From positions 109,251-173,250 of the forward strand of contig SBHC01000038.1 in assembly GCA_006226375.1 (NCBI GenBank): a stretch of 64,000 bases of DNA. The letters run 5' to 3'. The notes under the pieces are model-generated. The model was not told the origin of the DNA and did not search any database. It worked only from the letters and a program-made list of their open reading frames with translations. Shown piece by piece: positions 63,156-64,000 of this stretch (the stretch's first letter is position 1; every line of letters begins with the position of its first letter). The stretch is from Deltaproteobacteria bacterium (GTDB taxonomy: Bacteria; Myxococcota_C; UBA6777). A program made the position numbers and the translations under genes.

Positions 63156-64000
63156 TTAAACGCCTTTGTAGGAGAGCAGCGGAGTGAGTTCGTGGGTGAT
63201 GCAGACCAGCTCTCGTTGGGCTCTCATCACAGCACGGATATCTTTGTAGGCGCTGGGGGCCTCATCAAGCAGGGCAGCCGTTCGGCGGTGGTCAAACCAA
63301 ACCCCCTTCATCTGCCGTTGCAGAGCCCGGTTGGTGACCGAACGACGTGCTTGAGAGCGGCTTTGTTTTCGTCCAGCGCCGTGTGAACTGGAGCACAACG
63401 ACTCAGGCAAACCTTTGCCTTCCACGAGAAAGCTACAGGTTCCCATCGATCCTGGGATGATACCTCGTCGGCCTGCGTGGGCTGCGTTCGCTCCCTTCCT
63501 GTGAACCCACAGTGTTTGTCCCTGATGCTCTTCCTGCTGGACGTGGTTGTGGTGGATATCCAAGACTTCTGACAAGTCCGCCTGTATGCCAAATCGTTCT
63601 TCCAAGAGGGAGAGGGTTGTCTCCAGCATGGCCATCCGGTTGGCGGATGCATAATCCAACGCCCACTGCAAATCGTGGAGGTAGGCTTGTCCTTCGTTGG
63701 TGTGGAGGTCCAAGACTTTCATTCCAGTGGCTGATGTTGAAGCAAGTGACAAGGCCTGCGCCCGGATGGCTTGACCCATTGCCCGAGAGCCGCTGTGGAT
63801 CATCAGCCAGAGTTGCTCCTCTGTGTCTTTCAACAGCTCAAGGAAGTGGTTGCCACGGCCGAGCGTTCCCAACTGCCACAAGCCTTCGCGGTGTTTCTTT
63901 CGCTCCAAGGAGGGGTTGCTCAAGGACCGCTCTTCCAGATGAAAAGGCAAGCTTTGGGTGGCTTGCTTTGTGGGGTGCTTGAGTGATGGGATTTGGCGAT
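63156..64000 (-). CDS. rtcB: RNA ligase RtcB, C-terminal portion (5' part beyond window)
   Basis: The frame stays open to the window edge on the minus strand, so about 281 codons of the C-terminal part are visible. LGTLGRGNHFLE, the metal-binding HHNHVQQ, RKGANAAHAG, GIIPGSMGT, and CSSSHGAGRKQSR with the His that accepts GMP all match RtcB, as does the ending AYKDIRAVMRAQRELV. RtcB joins 3'-phosphate or cyclic phosphate and 5'-OH RNA ends in tRNA splicing or repair, using GTP and Mn. A TTG within the window at 63950 is not the real start. Whether rtcA or archease lies next to it cannot be seen. Confidence 0.93.
   Translation of the reverse strand, partial: RQIPSLKHPTKQATQSLPFHLEERSLSNPSLERKKHREGLWQLGTLGRGNHFLELLKDTEEQLWLMIHSGSRAMGQAIRAQALSLASTSATGMKVLDLHTNEGQAYLHDLQWALDYASANRMAMLETTLSLLEERFGIQADLSEVLDIHHNHVQQEEHQGQTLWVHRKGANAAHAGRRGIIPGSMGTCSFLVEGKGLPESLCSSSHGAGRKQSRSQARRSVTNRALQRQMKGVWFDHRRTAALLDEAPSAYKDIRAVMRAQRELVCITHELTPLLSYKGV

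Noticed and set aside
1..64000. tRNA and rRNA genes
   Set aside because: No T-loop (GGTTCRAATCC) with a matching acceptor stem was found in any intergenic gap, and no rRNA segments are present.

Overview
The window looks like one chromosomal segment of a Gram-negative, deltaproteobacterial or Myxococcota-type bacterium. The evidence is several large Cys-rich lipoproteins built from tandem modules, eukaryote-like Ser/Thr kinases, an FHA-containing sigma54 activator, PKD and IPT/TIG surface proteins, a secreted trypsin-like protease with CPxG motifs, and a classical ftsQ-ftsA-ftsZ block. By eye the base composition is only moderately GC-rich, so a lower-GC branch (for example Bradymonadales-like) fits better than classical high-GC Myxococcus. 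This placement is inference. I found no tRNA or rRNA gene, insertion sequence, prophage or CRISPR array. Coding density is high.

Layout. Bases 1-5 kb: the C-terminally cut start of a secreted glycosidase (minus), an AraC/GyrI-like regulator, an amidase and a TfoX-N protein. 5-9 kb: a 969-residue lipoprotein with fourteen exact 43-residue Cys repeats, then a TerC membrane protein. 8.9-12.4 kb (minus): a CBS-domain protein, a degenerate NtrC-type AAA+/Ser-Thr kinase fusion and a type II thioesterase. 13-19.5 kb: dapA, a plant-BAHD-like acyltransferase, a large lytic transglycosylase and an alpha/beta-hydrolase lipoprotein. 19.5-28.6 kb (minus): an FHA-sigma54 activator, a giant BTAD/AAA/TPR regulator, a 16-module Cys-rich lipoprotein and a secreted serine protease. 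29-36 kb: two novel small or duplicated proteins, a GNAT-M20 overlapping pair, a metallopeptidase lipoprotein and an RluA pseudouridine synthase. 36-46.4 kb: an S1P-lyase-like PLP enzyme, a third Cys-rich lipoprotein, a DUF3592 protein, a PKD/IPT surface lipoprotein and small envelope proteins. 46.4-53.6 kb: a possible structured RNA, a zinc-ribbon Ser/Thr kinase, a small membrane protein, a YceF/Maf pyrophosphatase, then ftsQ, ftsA and ftsZ with a strong intrinsic terminator. 53.6-64 kb: a HAD 5'-nucleotidase, YqeY, DUF4291, an ankyrin membrane protein, a very basic exported HEAT-repeat protein, an exported coiled-coil protein and the C-terminal part of RtcB.

How it works together. Housekeeping functions (lysine and cell-wall precursor synthesis, division, RNA modification and repair, nucleotide clean-up) are interleaved with a large envelope and extracellular complement: three Cys-rich lipoproteins, PKD/IPT adhesin-like proteins, a protease, a metallopeptidase, a glycosidase and a transglycosylase. 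There is also elaborate signalling: two kinases, an FHA-sigma54 activator, a BTAD regulator and an AraC protein. That mix suits a predatory or surface-associated lifestyle, but the sequence does not prove it. The most unusual items are the kinase fused to an inactive-looking sigma54-activator AAA+ module, the BAHD-like acyltransferase, the protein with two copies of an unrecognised helical domain joined by a Pro/Thr linker, and the structured intergenic region at 46.45-46.65 kb.
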